A stretch of DNA of 64,000 bases. Origin: Luteolibacter sp. (GTDB lineage Bacteria; Verrucomicrobiota; Verrucomicrobiia; Verrucomicrobiales; Akkermansiaceae). The notes beneath the pieces are model-generated. The model worked only from the letters and a program-made list of their open reading frames with translations. It was not told where the DNA came from and ran no database searches. The first letter of the stretch is position 1; every line of letters starts with the position of its first letter. Shown in pieces: positions 1-8,087 of the stretch. The stretch is from contig JAUYNL010000044.1 in NCBI GenBank assembly GCA_030696085.1, positions 1 to 64,000 on the forward strand, written 5' to 3'. Position numbers and translations under genes: made by a program.

Positions 1-78
1 TCATTGCTCCGCAAGACCACCGTCTGAGGTGCGGTGGCGATCATGTCGTCACTACCATGGCAAAATGAGCGGCTTTGT

Positions 79-522
79 CTATCCAAAATTGCGGAATCCC
101 TGACCATCAATGCCTACTCGATTTCCCGCCAATCGCCCTGAACAGGCAGGGGTGTGGGCGACGGGCTCGGGGGAGCGGAAAATTTTAGCATGCATCGCGA
201 GGCCGGTTCCGAAGGCCAGCCAACCGATGTTCATGACCACCAGTTTGATGATATGCCAGCCCAAGGCCGCAGCGGCGCTGCCTTGGTAGTGGAGCCGTGT
301 GGAAGAATACATTTCGAGCACTCCCGCCTCGTATAGCGGCAGCAACAGCGAGTAGCCGAAGGCGAGCAACAAGGCTCCGGCCAGCAGGATCCTCGCGGTC
401 CAGGCATCCGAAGTCCTGGACATGCGCCATGCGATCAGCAGCAGAAAAACGCCCATCACGATTAGAAACACAGGCCGAATCGCCTCAATCGAAGCCAGTG
501 TTGAAAATCCTCCGTCGTTCAT
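79..522 (-). CDS. Hypothetical small integral membrane protein
   Basis: 147 aa. Three to four hydrophobic stretches are visible: a first segment near residues 15-33 (PVFLIVMGVFLLLIAW), a second near 44-64 (ILLAGALLLAFGYSLLL) and a third near 88-108 (IIKLVVMNIGWLAFGTGLAM). The short C-terminal tail is polar. I do not recognise a family. It is transcribed away from lysS and has no operon partner inside the window. The start is the ATG nearest the predicted first membrane helix. Confidence rests only on the coherent membrane pattern and ORF length. Confidence 0.6.
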   Translation of the reverse strand: MNDGGFSTLASIEAIRPVFLIVMGVFLLLIAWRMSRTSDAWTARILLAGALLLAFGYSLLLPLYEAGVLEMYSSTRLHYQGSAAAALGWHIIKLVVMNIGWLAFGTGLAMHAKIFRSPEPVAHTPACSGRLAGNRVGIDGQGFRNFG

Positions 523-859
523 GTGCTGATAGAGCTACGCGTTCGTAACTCATTGAGCAACAATAATTAACATAGGATTACTTGGATATAAGACAAGCCG
601 AATTATTCTGCTTGGTTGATTGATCGCGCCTCTCAAAAGCTCAGGCTTTCCTAGGTTTTTAGAGGAATTATTGATTGTGAGTGCTTTAGGCATCTGGAAA
701 ATTATTAAGAAAAGCATGAAGCCAACGCCACAAGTCGACCTTCAAAATGGCGCGACTCTCAACATGATCGTAAAAAAAGTTCATTGGAATGAGATTTCTC
801 GAGCTCCGCAGGTTTCGACTCTTGCGGGTGGAGCCGCCGCCGCCTAAGCCATCCGCGCC
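523..859. other. Intergenic region upstream of lysS
   Basis: 337 bases without a convincing gene. The stretch is clearly more AT-rich than its surroundings from about 540 to 790, as expected between divergent promoters. A 75-codon open frame at 620-847 has no family resemblance, no good start context and ends in an Ala run caused by the GC-rich lysS leader, so it was not called. The only supported element is the putative lysS promoter at its right end. Confidence 0.5.
822..850 (+). promoter_or_regulatory. Putative lysS promoter, very short leader
   Basis: A -35 like TTGCGG (822-827), a 17-base spacer and a -10 like TAAGCC (845-850) end only nine bases before the lysS ATG at 860. If transcription starts about seven bases after the -10 the mRNA is essentially leaderless. 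The same arrangement recurs before other genes here (2557, 24614, 34797), which is why I call it. Confidence 0.4.
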
Positions 860-2341
860 ATGTCCGAAGCCGCCACGCCGCAGCAAGTCCAGTCCACCGA
901 AGCCGAACTCATCGCCGTGCGCCGCGAGAAACTTGCGAAACTGCGTGATCTCGGCATCGATCCCTTTGGTGCCCGCTACGAGGTTTCCATCACTCCCGCC
1001 GAACTGCGCGCCAACTTCGAGGAGGCCAGGCAGGTGAAGATCGCCGGCCGCATCACCGCCCTGCGCGACATGGGCAAATCCGTTTTCTTTCAACTCGGTG
1101 ACGTGCTCGGCTCGATCCAGGGCTTCATCGGAATCAAGAATCTCAGCGAGGAACAGGCCGCCGCCTGGAAGTGCCTCGACCGCGGAGATTGGATCGGCAT
1201 CGAGGGCGAGACCTTCCTCACCCGCACCGGCGAACCGACCGTGAAAGTGCAGGATTTCACCGTGCTCTCGAAAGCCCTGCGCCCGATGCCAGACAAGTTC
1301 CACGGTCTCGCCGACCGCGAGACGAAGTACCGCAAGCGCCACCTCGATCTGATGGGCAATCCGGACAGCGCCACGCTCTTCGTCACCCGCTCTCTGATGC
1401 TCGCGGAAATCCGGCGTTTCCTCCAGGACCGCGGTTTTCTCGAAGTGGAAACGCCGATGCTTCAGGACATTCCCGGCGGCGCGGCGGCCCGTCCGTTCGA
1501 GACCCATCACAACGCGCTTGGCATGCCGCTCACGCTGCGCATCGCGCCGGAGCTGTTCCTCAAGAGATTGTTAGTCGGCGGCTTCACCAAAATCTTCGAA
1601 CTCAACCGGAACTTCCGCAACGAGGGAATCTCGCGCCGCCACAATCCGGAGTTCACCATGTTGGAAGCCTACTGGGCCTTTTCCGACTTCGAGGAAATGG
1701 CCAATCTCGTGGAAGAACTCACCTGCCATCTCGCGGAGAAATTCCGCGGCGGCCTCAAGATCCAACACAAGGACGAAGAGGGCAACATCACCCGGACCAT
1801 CGATTTAACGAGACCATGGCGGCGTGCCAACTACCACGATCTCATCAAGGGCGTGGCCGGCGATGATTTCTTCGACATCACACCCGCCGGGCGCCGCGCG
1901 AAATGCGATGATCTCGGCGTGCAGCTCTCGGACGCCATGGAGGACCACGAAGTCATCCAGCAGGTCTTCGAGAAGAAAGTCGAAGAGCACACCTTCGATC
2001 CCTGCTTCGTCACCCGCGTCGCGGCGGAACTCGTGCCGCTTGCCAAAGTCACTCCCGGTGGCAAAACCGTGGAGGTTTACGAACTCATCATCAATGGCCA
2101 GGAAATCTCGCCCGGCTACTCCGAACTCAACGACCCCGACGTCCAGCGCCAGCGCCTCGAACACCAGGCCGGCGGCGAGGAGGAGCAGAAGGTGGACTAT
2201 GATTTCATCGAAACGTTGGAACACGGAATGCCTCCGGCCGGCGGCATTGGCATCGGCATCGACCGCCTGGTCATGATGCTAACCGGTGCGCCGACGATCC
2301 GCGATGTGGTGTTGTTCCCGCTTTTGAAGCGCAAGGAGTGA
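860..2341 (+). CDS. lysS: Lysyl-tRNA synthetase, class II
   Basis: 493 aa, the usual size for bacterial LysRS. It charges tRNA-Lys with lysine in the cytoplasm. The N-terminal OB fold (about residues 55-160, anticodon binding) is followed by the class II catalytic core. Motif 2 is visible as FRNEGISRRHNPEFTMLE and motif 3 as GIGIGIDRLVMMLTG near the C-terminus. The ATG at 860 sits nine bases after a promoter-like TAAGCC, giving an almost leaderless transcript. It stands alone: Fur follows 215 bases later with its own promoter. Identification is secure. Confidence 0.97.
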   Translation: MSEAATPQQVQSTEAELIAVRREKLAKLRDLGIDPFGARYEVSITPAELRANFEEARQVKIAGRITALRDMGKSVFFQLGDVLGSIQGFIGIKNLSEEQAAAWKCLDRGDWIGIEGETFLTRTGEPTVKVQDFTVLSKALRPMPDKFHGLADRETKYRKRHLDLMGNPDSATLFVTRSLMLAEIRRFLQDRGFLEVETPMLQDIPGGAAARPFETHHNALGMPLTLRIAPELFLKRLLVGGFTKIFELNRNFRNEGISRRHNPEFTMLEAYWAFSDFEEMANLVEELTCHLAEKFRGGLKIQHKDEEGNITRTIDLTRPWRRANYHDLIKGVAGDDFFDITPAGRRAKCDDLGVQLSDAMEDHEVIQQVFEKKVEEHTFDPCFVTRVAAELVPLAKVTPGGKTVEVYELIINGQEISPGYSELNDPDVQRQRLEHQAGGEEEQKVDYDFIETLEHGMPPAGGIGIGIDRLVMMLTGAPTIRDVVLFPLLKRKE

Positions 2342-2403
2342 ACCGTGGCGGGAACCCAATTTCGAGTCCTTCGCCACTCCATTCATGATCCCCCGCCACG
2401 CAG
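2342..2403. repeat. Inverted repeat downstream of lysS
   Basis: CGTGGCGGG (about 2344-2352) is matched by CCCGCCACG about 40 bases further on. The loop is long and no T-run follows, so a classical rho-independent terminator is doubtful. The same CGTGGCGGG word recurs near 50699 (reverse orientation) and 54951, where it forms a tighter hairpin, which suggests a dispersed palindromic repeat family. Confidence 0.35.
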
Positions 2404-2521
2404 CACTTCGGCGTGTTGGTTTGTCTGGAGGAGTCACCGTCGCAACGCCCGGAAAGTGAGTGGAAGGAAGCGGCAAGGCAGCCATCACCGCTTGATTTCC
2501 GATCATGCGCGATGTTTCCGC

Positions 2522-2550
2522 TTCCAGCGGCAGCGGATAGTTTCTAGGCT
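2522..2550 (+). promoter_or_regulatory. Putative fur promoter
   Basis: TTCCAG (2522-2527), 17-base spacer, TAGGCT (2545-2550), then only six bases to the ATG at 2557. The -35 is weak; the -10 and spacing fit the pattern TAGnnT seen before several genes in this window. Confidence 0.35.
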
Positions 2551-2556
2551 CCGGCC

Positions 2557-3054
2557 ATGGAATCCGGGATTCAGGAGAGGCTGGCGGAATTTATCCGGCG
2601 CAAGGGCTTGCGGCGGACCGGTCAGCGCGACTTCATCATCAAGTCCGCGTTTTCCAAGGACGAGCATTTCACCGCCGAGGAGCTCTTCGACCGGGTGCGA
2701 AAATCCAGCTCGGACATTTCGCGGGCCACGGTTTACCGCACGCTGGCGTTGTTGGTGGAGGCGGACCTCCTGCGTGAGATTGATCTCGGCGACAATCAAA
2801 CCACCTACGATCCCAACTTTCTCGAAAAACCTTCGCACAACCACCTGGTCTGCATCGATTGCGGCCGCGTGGTCGAATTCGAGGACGCGCACATCGATCT
2901 GCTCAACGACTGCGTGACGCGGCGGCTCGGATTCCGGCCGGTCCGGCAAACGCTAAAGATCGAGGCGAGCTGCGAGCAACTCCGGCTCAACGGTCGTTGT
3001 CCGAATCTGATCGCCTCCCGGCTCAGCGGCAAACGGCTGCGCAGAAAACGTTAG
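2557..3054 (+). CDS. fur: Fur-family metal-responsive repressor
   Basis: 165 aa. The N-terminal winged helix (about residues 10-90) includes the family signature around SRATVYRTLALLVEADLL. The dimerisation and metal-binding half begins with HNHLVCIDCG, which supplies regulatory His residues and a structural CxxC; a second Cys pair, CEQLRLNGRC, lies near residue 135. It should bind DNA with Fe(II) or a related metal as corepressor. Whether it is Fur, Zur or PerR cannot be fixed from sequence alone; the HNHLVCxxCG pattern fits Fur or Zur best. The C-terminal tail is basic. The start is the ATG six bases after the putative -10 box, so the mRNA is probably leaderless. Confidence 0.9.
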   Translation: MESGIQERLAEFIRRKGLRRTGQRDFIIKSAFSKDEHFTAEELFDRVRKSSSDISRATVYRTLALLVEADLLREIDLGDNQTTYDPNFLEKPSHNHLVCIDCGRVVEFEDAHIDLLNDCVTRRLGFRPVRQTLKIEASCEQLRLNGRCPNLIASRLSGKRLRRKR

Positions 3055-3074
3055 GTTCTCTGATATCCGGGGTC

Positions 3075-4148
3075 TCAGCCGGTGGTGTGAAGCTCGCCGA
3101 AGGCCATTATTCCGCCCGCCGTCTGAAGAGTGCTCACCACGATCACCTCCACGCTCGCGCCGATTTTGGCCACAGCGTGATTGACCACTATCATCGTGCC
3201 ATCCGGCATGTAGCCGACACCCTGGTGCTCTTCCTTGCCGGTCCGGACCAGTGCGATGCGCAGCCGCTGCCCGACGGCCACCGTGGGTTTCAGGGCTTCA
3301 TCGAGTTCCTGGATGTTGAGCACGTCCACCCCTTGGAGCCTGGCGACCTTGGCCAGGTTGTCATCAGCCGTCATCAGGCGCGCGCCGAGCAGGCGCGCGG
3401 TCTCGATGAGACGTGCGTTGAGGGTGTCCGCCTGCGGTGAGATCGGGCCATCGTGGATGGTGATCTGGATGTCGCGCGCCTTTTGCATGGCATCGAGGCA
3501 GTCCAGCCCGCGTTGGCCGCGCTGGCGGTTGCTGTTGGAACCGGCGTCCGCCATGACTTGCAGCTCATCGAGCACGTAACGCGGTACGATCAGCCGTCCA
3601 TGCAGAAATCCGGAGTGCAGGATGCCCGGCACGCGACCGTCGATCACTCCATCCGGATCGAGCACCACCGGCTGGCCGGAGGAGGCGTCCTGGCGGAAGC
3701 GCACATAAGGAATGATGAAGGCGAAATCGTCGCGATTGCCGCGCAGCGATAGCACGGCCCCGAGGAAACCGAGGCTAGCGAACAAGGCGACATCGATGGC
3801 CAGGCGCAGCACGTTGACCAGCACCTCGCTGTTTTCCGCAGATTCGAGACGGTCCCGGAAGGCAACCTCCAGCAGATTGGAAATCTGTACGCGAGTGAGC
3901 AGCCAGGCGCAGAGCAGTCCCACGGCGAGACCGAAGGTGGCGGTCGAGAATCCGCGCAGGGTGAAACCCTTCATCAAGGTCTCGATCCAGATGAAAAGCC
4001 CGGCCACTCCGAGTCCCCCGATGAGGCCGGTGGACAGGGGCACCTCGAACATCGTGCCCTTGGTGCTCAGGGCGATGGCCACTCCCGCCGCCTCGCACAC
4101 GAGCAGATAGGTGAGACGCGCGACATTGACGGATGGAGGGGAACCCAT
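3075..4148 (-). CDS. PIN/TRAM domain membrane protein (YacL-like)
   Basis: 357 aa, matching the Bacillus YacL family in length and order: several N-terminal transmembrane helices (about residues 8-150), a PIN nuclease-like domain (about 165-285, starting VVLDPDGVIDGRVPGIL and including a conserved DELQ and a TADDNLAKVA segment), and a C-terminal TRAM domain (about 290-350) with an RNA-binding beta-barrel pattern. The usual DTSxIIDGR is changed to DPDGVIDGR, but the first Asp and the DGR are kept. The family is thought to act as a membrane-anchored RNase, though substrates are unknown. It converges on fur with only 20 bases between stops. Confidence 0.88.
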   Translation of the reverse strand: MGSPPSVNVARLTYLLVCEAAGVAIALSTKGTMFEVPLSTGLIGGLGVAGLFIWIETLMKGFTLRGFSTATFGLAVGLLCAWLLTRVQISNLLEVAFRDRLESAENSEVLVNVLRLAIDVALFASLGFLGAVLSLRGNRDDFAFIIPYVRFRQDASSGQPVVLDPDGVIDGRVPGILHSGFLHGRLIVPRYVLDELQVMADAGSNSNRQRGQRGLDCLDAMQKARDIQITIHDGPISPQADTLNARLIETARLLGARLMTADDNLAKVARLQGVDVLNIQELDEALKPTVAVGQRLRIALVRTGKEEHQGVGYMPDGTMIVVNHAVAKIGASVEVIVVSTLQTAGGIMAFGELHTTG

Positions 4149-4229
4149 GGGAAATGATCTACGCGCCCACTGTTTCCGACATGCCCTGCCGCCGCAAGAC
4201 GAATTCCTCCCGCATCGGCTTGGAAAAAA

Positions 4230-4700
4230 TCAGCTCAAGGGCCTTGCAATTGTCACCGCATTGCCGCCGCGCACGCGGCCGGTGGCGGTCTCGGTGTACA
4301 ACTTGAAGGCCGAAGTTTCCGAACCTCTCCGGCGGTTCGGCGGGCTGGAAGGACTGAACGATCACCTCATCCTCCGCGTGATAGTCCGAGCCCGAGCAGC
4401 CGCGGAGTTGGAGCCGGGTCACATGCGGATCCTTCACCAACGGCCAGCCGAGGCGCGCGCCGCCCCGCTCCGCATCATAAGCGCCGGAAAGCTCCAGCCT
4501 GTCACAAGCCACTTGCCCGCGCCGATGGCCACCTGGAAATCCCGGACCCCCAGCCCGAACCGCCCCCTCACCCGGAAAACAGCTTCGTTCCACCCTCACG
4601 ATCCGCCGCCCATCCCAGCCCGGCACCCGACCGGATTCCCATGCCCTGGCGTCCGCCTGACTCAAAACCTGCCATCCATCCGAAATGCTCCGATTCCTAA
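4230..4700 (-). pseudogene. Degenerate coding remnant, family not recognised
   Basis: On the minus strand protein-like sequence is spread over two frames. One frame gives WQVLSQADARAWESGRVPG and, further on, LELSGAYDAERGGARLGW and EDEVIVQSFQPAEPPERFGN. After about position 4310 the sensible reading switches frame to FKLYTETATGRVRGGNAVTI and ends at a TGA at 4232-4230. The switch points to at least one frameshift. The intact-looking 225-codon frame covering this region becomes Arg/Cys-rich nonsense after the switch. I infer a decayed gene, perhaps secreted, but cannot name it. Confidence 0.35.
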
Positions 4701-5233
4701 GGTGATCTGATTCCTGGGCGTCGGTAAAGTAAGGCGACACTAATACTGAGAACGAGCAGCGCGGTCGTTGTGGGTTCAGGAACCAAATAGGTTTGTTGAT
4801 AGTAGTTGCTGTCGAGTCCCTTGATGGTGATCTCAATTGATTCTACGGCAAGGGAGCCGGTCAGCATCTCAATGCGTAGCATTCCGTCACGGTCGGCCCG
4901 CCACGGGGCGACTCCGCTTGAGTCGGTTATGGTGCGGCTAAAACCGGGAATCGGGCCACGGGAACTGCCGACCAGCAGGTTCGTATCGAAGCGTGTCGGT
5001 GATTCGACGTCCTCATAGAGCGACAGTCTGAAAGAATCATTCTCTTCCTGAAGGTCGATGCTGCTGAACGTGAGCCTTACTCGCAGGTCAAATGCGAACA
5101 CCCCGGCGGTGGGTGCGGGGTTATCGAAAGCAAAGGAAAATATCTCTCCAGTGGATAGCGTAAGCGCCGCTCCCGCCCGAAGGGACAAGACCGAGCAGAG
5201 TGCCGCTATCAGAAATAGTGATCGTATATCCAT
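4697..5233 (-). CDS. PEP-CTERM sorting domain protein
   Basis: 178 aa from the internal ATG (MDIRSLFLIAALC), which gives a clean Sec signal peptide; an in-frame ATG 21 bases upstream is less likely. The mature part (residues 25-150) is a beta-rich extracellular domain resembling discoidin/PEP-CTERM paralogues, with no catalytic motif seen. The C-terminus has VPEPTTTALLVLSISVALL followed by RR, the exact PEP motif, hydrophobic helix and basic tail recognised by an exosortase. The product is therefore probably exported, cleaved and placed on the surface or in exopolysaccharide. No exosortase gene is in the window. Confidence 0.85.
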   Translation of the reverse strand: MDIRSLFLIAALCSVLSLRAGAALTLSTGEIFSFAFDNPAPTAGVFAFDLRVRLTFSSIDLQEENDSFRLSLYEDVESPTRFDTNLLVGSSRGPIPGFSRTITDSSGVAPWRADRDGMLRIEMLTGSLAVESIEITIKGLDSNYYQQTYLVPEPTTTALLVLSISVALLYRRPGIRSP

Positions 5234-5459
5234 AAACAGCGGAGGGGGGGGCATGGTGTCATACGCCTAACAATATTGGTTCGCCCACTTGCATATCGAT
5301 ATGCTCCGAAATGTCACTGGCGCTTATGGGCAGGATTGGGGCGCATGCACCATTGCAAGTCAAAGGAATTCCTTGCGAAGGCGGCGGGGATTTCATGGCG
5401 TTTGCAAAGCGCCGCAGTTTCGTGTTCCTGTGAGACGCTTCTTTTGCTTTCATCCCTCC

Positions 5460-6053
5460 ATGACCTTCGCCAGCAAGATCACCATCACCCGCATCCTGAT
5501 GGTGCCGGTGTTCGCGTGGCTGGCGCTGGCCTACGGCCATTCGGTGGATTCCGGCACGCCGGATGAGTCGCTGCGCTGGTGGGCGCTGGGGGTTTTCGTG
5601 ACCGCCGCGTGCAGTGATGGCGTCGATGGCTGGGTGGCGCGCCATTTCAACCAGATGTCGGAATTCGGAGCGTTCATCGATCCGATCGCGGACAAGGCGC
5701 TGCTGCTCACCGGCGTGGTCACGCTTTCGCTGGTGGATTGGGGCGCGCCCGGCTGGCGGCTGCCGCTGTGGTTCGCCGCCATCGTGGTGCTGCGGGATTG
5801 CATCATCATCGGCGGGATCCGGATCCTTTGGAACCACCGCCGCAAGGTCAGATTCGCGCCGCACTGGACTGGCAAGGCGACCACCGTCGCCCAGATGTTC
5901 GCGCTGGGCTGGGTGATGCTCCGGGTGGTGGACATTCCGCCCACCTGGCCCTGCGTCGTGGCGGGCTCCTTCACGCTGTGGTCCACGGTAGAATACATCC
6001 GCCATGGCCTCCGAGTCCTGCGCGGGCAGGCAGCGGAATCGGTGCCGCCGTAA
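5460..6053 (+). CDS. pgsA: CDP-alcohol phosphatidyltransferase (PgsA-like)
   Basis: 197 aa from the ATG at 5460; the open frame runs upstream to 5289 but that extension is not membrane-like. Transfers a phosphatidyl group from CDP-diacylglycerol to an alcohol, probably glycerol-3-phosphate. The complete family signature is seen near residues 53-80: SDGVDGWVARHFNQMSEFGA followed by FIDPIADK, which fits DGx2ARx8Gx3Dx3D. Five to six membrane helices surround it. Length and opening (ITITRILMVPVFAW) are typical of phosphatidylglycerophosphate synthase. The exact alcohol is inferred. Confidence 0.88.
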   Translation: MTFASKITITRILMVPVFAWLALAYGHSVDSGTPDESLRWWALGVFVTAACSDGVDGWVARHFNQMSEFGAFIDPIADKALLLTGVVTLSLVDWGAPGWRLPLWFAAIVVLRDCIIIGGIRILWNHRRKVRFAPHWTGKATTVAQMFALGWVMLRVVDIPPTWPCVVAGSFTLWSTVEYIRHGLRVLRGQAAESVPP

Positions 6054-6080
6054 CATATCGGACTGGCACGCGCGCACTTC

Positions 6081-6773
6081 TCAAAGCCCCAGAAATTGAA
6101 TCATGAGGCCGGCGATGGCGATGGTCCCGCCGGCAAACACGTGATTGTAACGTGCGAGTCGCCGGGCTGGCAGCCACTCCAGGCCAAAGCGGGCGGCGAG
6201 CACCAGAACCATCATCGAAGCGACCGTCACCACCGCGAAGGCGGCGCTCACCAGCCAGGCACCCGCCCAGCCGCTGGTCGCCGCCGGATAGATGAAGAGC
6301 GGAATCAACGGTTCACAGGGACCGAAAACAAAAATGGCAAACAGGATCCACGGCGTGAGGCTGATCTCCGCGCCGGTCTTCGGATCATGGATGTGATCAT
6401 GGGAATGCAGGCGGATCAAATGATCATGGCTGTGCCCGTCCGGCCCCTTGCGTTTCAAGCGCCACAAGCCCCAGGCCGCGTAGAGCGCCCCGAAAATGAT
6501 CAGCGCCCATGCCGCGATCCCGCCGCGAAACGACTCGATCCATTCGAGATGCCTCAGGCTTGCACCCACCGCAAAGCCCGCCATGCCCAGAATCACGGAG
6601 CTGGCGACGTGACCGATGCCACAGGCAAGCGTGATCATCGCGGTCCGCATGAAGGACCAGTTGCGCGCCTTGGACATCACGATGAAGGGCACATAATGAT
6701 CCGGGCCGATCACCGTGTGGATGAAGGCCACCGCCATGGCATTGAAGGTGAGAATGGTGATGTCGGTTGTCAT
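6081..6773 (-). CDS. UreH/NicO-type nickel permease-like protein
   Basis: 230 aa membrane protein with about six helices. The first helix pair contains FIHTVIGPDHYVPF, resembling the GxDH metal-selectivity motif of NiCoT/NicO and UreH-like permeases. A His-rich cytoplasmic or periplasmic loop at residues 118-138 (HSHDHLIRLHSHDHIHD) fits Ni(II) binding. Its ATG overlaps the stop of the hydrogenase protease gene by four bases, so the two are translationally coupled as the last genes of the hydrogenase operon. I infer that it supplies nickel for the hydrogenase. A TauE/SafE-type transporter annotation is the main alternative. Confidence 0.75.
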   Translation of the reverse strand: MTTDITILTFNAMAVAFIHTVIGPDHYVPFIVMSKARNWSFMRTAMITLACGIGHVASSVILGMAGFAVGASLRHLEWIESFRGGIAAWALIIFGALYAAWGLWRLKRKGPDGHSHDHLIRLHSHDHIHDPKTGAEISLTPWILFAIFVFGPCEPLIPLFIYPAATSGWAGAWLVSAAFAVVTVASMMVLVLAARFGLEWLPARRLARYNHVFAGGTIAIAGLMIQFLGL

Positions 6774-7300
6774 TTGGAAATCAATTTGCACGCAAGCGAG
6801 CGCACCGCGCCCGCCACATCCGGGACCGCCGCCGCCACCGCGGGAGATAACTCCATGCACATCGGCCGGATTTCCTCCACCGAGATGGTATAAAGATGGA
6901 TGGATGGGAGCTCGCCCAAAAGCGCGGAAACCGCAAACAGATCCTTCAAGCCGAAATCGTGCGCTCCCAGTCCGCGCGGCAGCTCGCAGGCATCACTTGG
7001 TTGGAGAAAGCTGACTGTGCCCGCCGGATTGCCGTCACGTGTGGCATCGATCAGCACGATGTCGCGAACCCCTTCGAACTCCCGCAGCAGGTTGATGCCA
7101 CCGGTTCCGCCATCGAGCATGCGCACTCCCACAGGTGTCACGCCCTTCTCCAACAGACGCAGCACATGCACGCCCACGCCTTCGTCTCCCATCAACAGAT
7201 TGCCCACGCCGAGGATGAGCACCCCCGCCGTGGGCATGGCGGTCTCCGACCGCGCGACATGGGCTTCGCCCACCAGCGTGTTGTCGAGCAGGCCGTTCAT
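6770..7300 (-). CDS. hyaD: Hydrogenase maturation endopeptidase
   Basis: 176 aa. Removes the C-terminal peptide of the large subunit after nickel insertion. The fold starts at VLILGVGNLLMGDEGVGVHV (residues 29-48), including the metal-binding Glu/Asp of GDEGVG. A second Asp region (MLDGGTGGINL) and the His segment LGAHDFGLKDL are in the usual places. The start at MNGLLDN leaves a short N-terminal extension; ATG at MPTAGV is possible. It begins four bases after the cytochrome subunit stops and overlaps the nickel permease start by ATGA. Confidence 0.93.
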   Translation of the reverse strand: MNGLLDNTLVGEAHVARSETAMPTAGVLILGVGNLLMGDEGVGVHVLRLLEKGVTPVGVRMLDGGTGGINLLREFEGVRDIVLIDATRDGNPAGTVSFLQPSDACELPRGLGAHDFGLKDLFAVSALLGELPSIHLYTISVEEIRPMCMELSPAVAAAVPDVAGAVRSLACKLISK

Positions 7301-7304
7301 TGGA

Positions 7305-8075
7305 TCATTCCTTCGCTGACACGACGCCTGCTGGCGCGGGTTTGGAATTTTTCCGGTGGCGGCGGGGCAGTCCTGAGATACCGGAGGCTTCCTCGGCCTC
7401 GATCTTTTCCTTCTCCATGAATTTCCAGCCGCCGACCATCGACGAGAGCACGCCGTGGCCCTCGATGTAGTCATGATAGAAAACCAGATAGACATGGATC
7501 AGTGTGAAGATCGCGAACAGCCACAGCACCGCGTAGTGGAAGATCCGCAGGTTCTGCTCGCTGCCGAAAATCGGCACCACCCAATCGAACAGATGAGGAA
7601 ACCAGAAATCAGTCATCGGCGCGTAAAGCGCGAAACCGGTGATCACCTGGAAAACCGTGAGAAGTCCGGTGCCCATGTAGGTGAAGTAAGCCACCGAGTT
7701 ATGCCCGAGCGTGTGCACCGGCTGGTCGCTCGACTGGAAGACATCCACCTTGAGCACCGCCCACACTTCGCGCAGCTGGCGCTTCGAGATCGGGAAGAAA
7801 TTGCGCCAATGCGTGTATTTGTTTCCCGCTCCCGCCCAGTAGAGGCGGAACAGGAAGTTCGCAAGAAACACATAGGCCGTGACAAAATGTGCAAAGCGCA
7901 GTTTCCCGAACCAATAACCGAATGAGGCCTCGTTTGCGCTCATGAAGGCCGGCGGATGCGCGATGAGATAACCTGTCACGCCGAGCACGATGACACACAG
8001 CGCATTGATCCAGTGGAACCAGCGCACCGGTTGTTCCCAGACGTAAACCCGTTTGAAATCATGTGACGCTTGCAT
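7305..8075 (-). CDS. hyaC: Ni/Fe-hydrogenase b-type cytochrome subunit
   Basis: 256 aa integral membrane protein that anchors the hydrogenase and passes electrons from the small subunit to quinone. Four transmembrane helices are apparent. Candidate haem ligands are His in WFHWINALC (helix 1), FAHFVTAYVF (helix 2), and IFHYAVLWLFAIFTLIHVYLVF split across the last helix pair. Sequence order and length match the HyaC/HupC/HoxZ family. It lies twelve bases downstream of the large subunit gene. Confidence 0.95.
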   Translation of the reverse strand: MQASHDFKRVYVWEQPVRWFHWINALCVIVLGVTGYLIAHPPAFMSANEASFGYWFGKLRFAHFVTAYVFLANFLFRLYWAGAGNKYTHWRNFFPISKRQLREVWAVLKVDVFQSSDQPVHTLGHNSVAYFTYMGTGLLTVFQVITGFALYAPMTDFWFPHLFDWVVPIFGSEQNLRIFHYAVLWLFAIFTLIHVYLVFYHDYIEGHGVLSSMVGGWKFMEKEKIEAEEASGISGLPRRHRKNSKPAPAGVVSAKE

Positions 8076-8087
8076 GGCGACCGGGGT

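Noticed and set aside
620-847. 75-codon ORF upstream of lysS
   Set aside because: No similarity, poor start and ends in the lysS promoter and leader.
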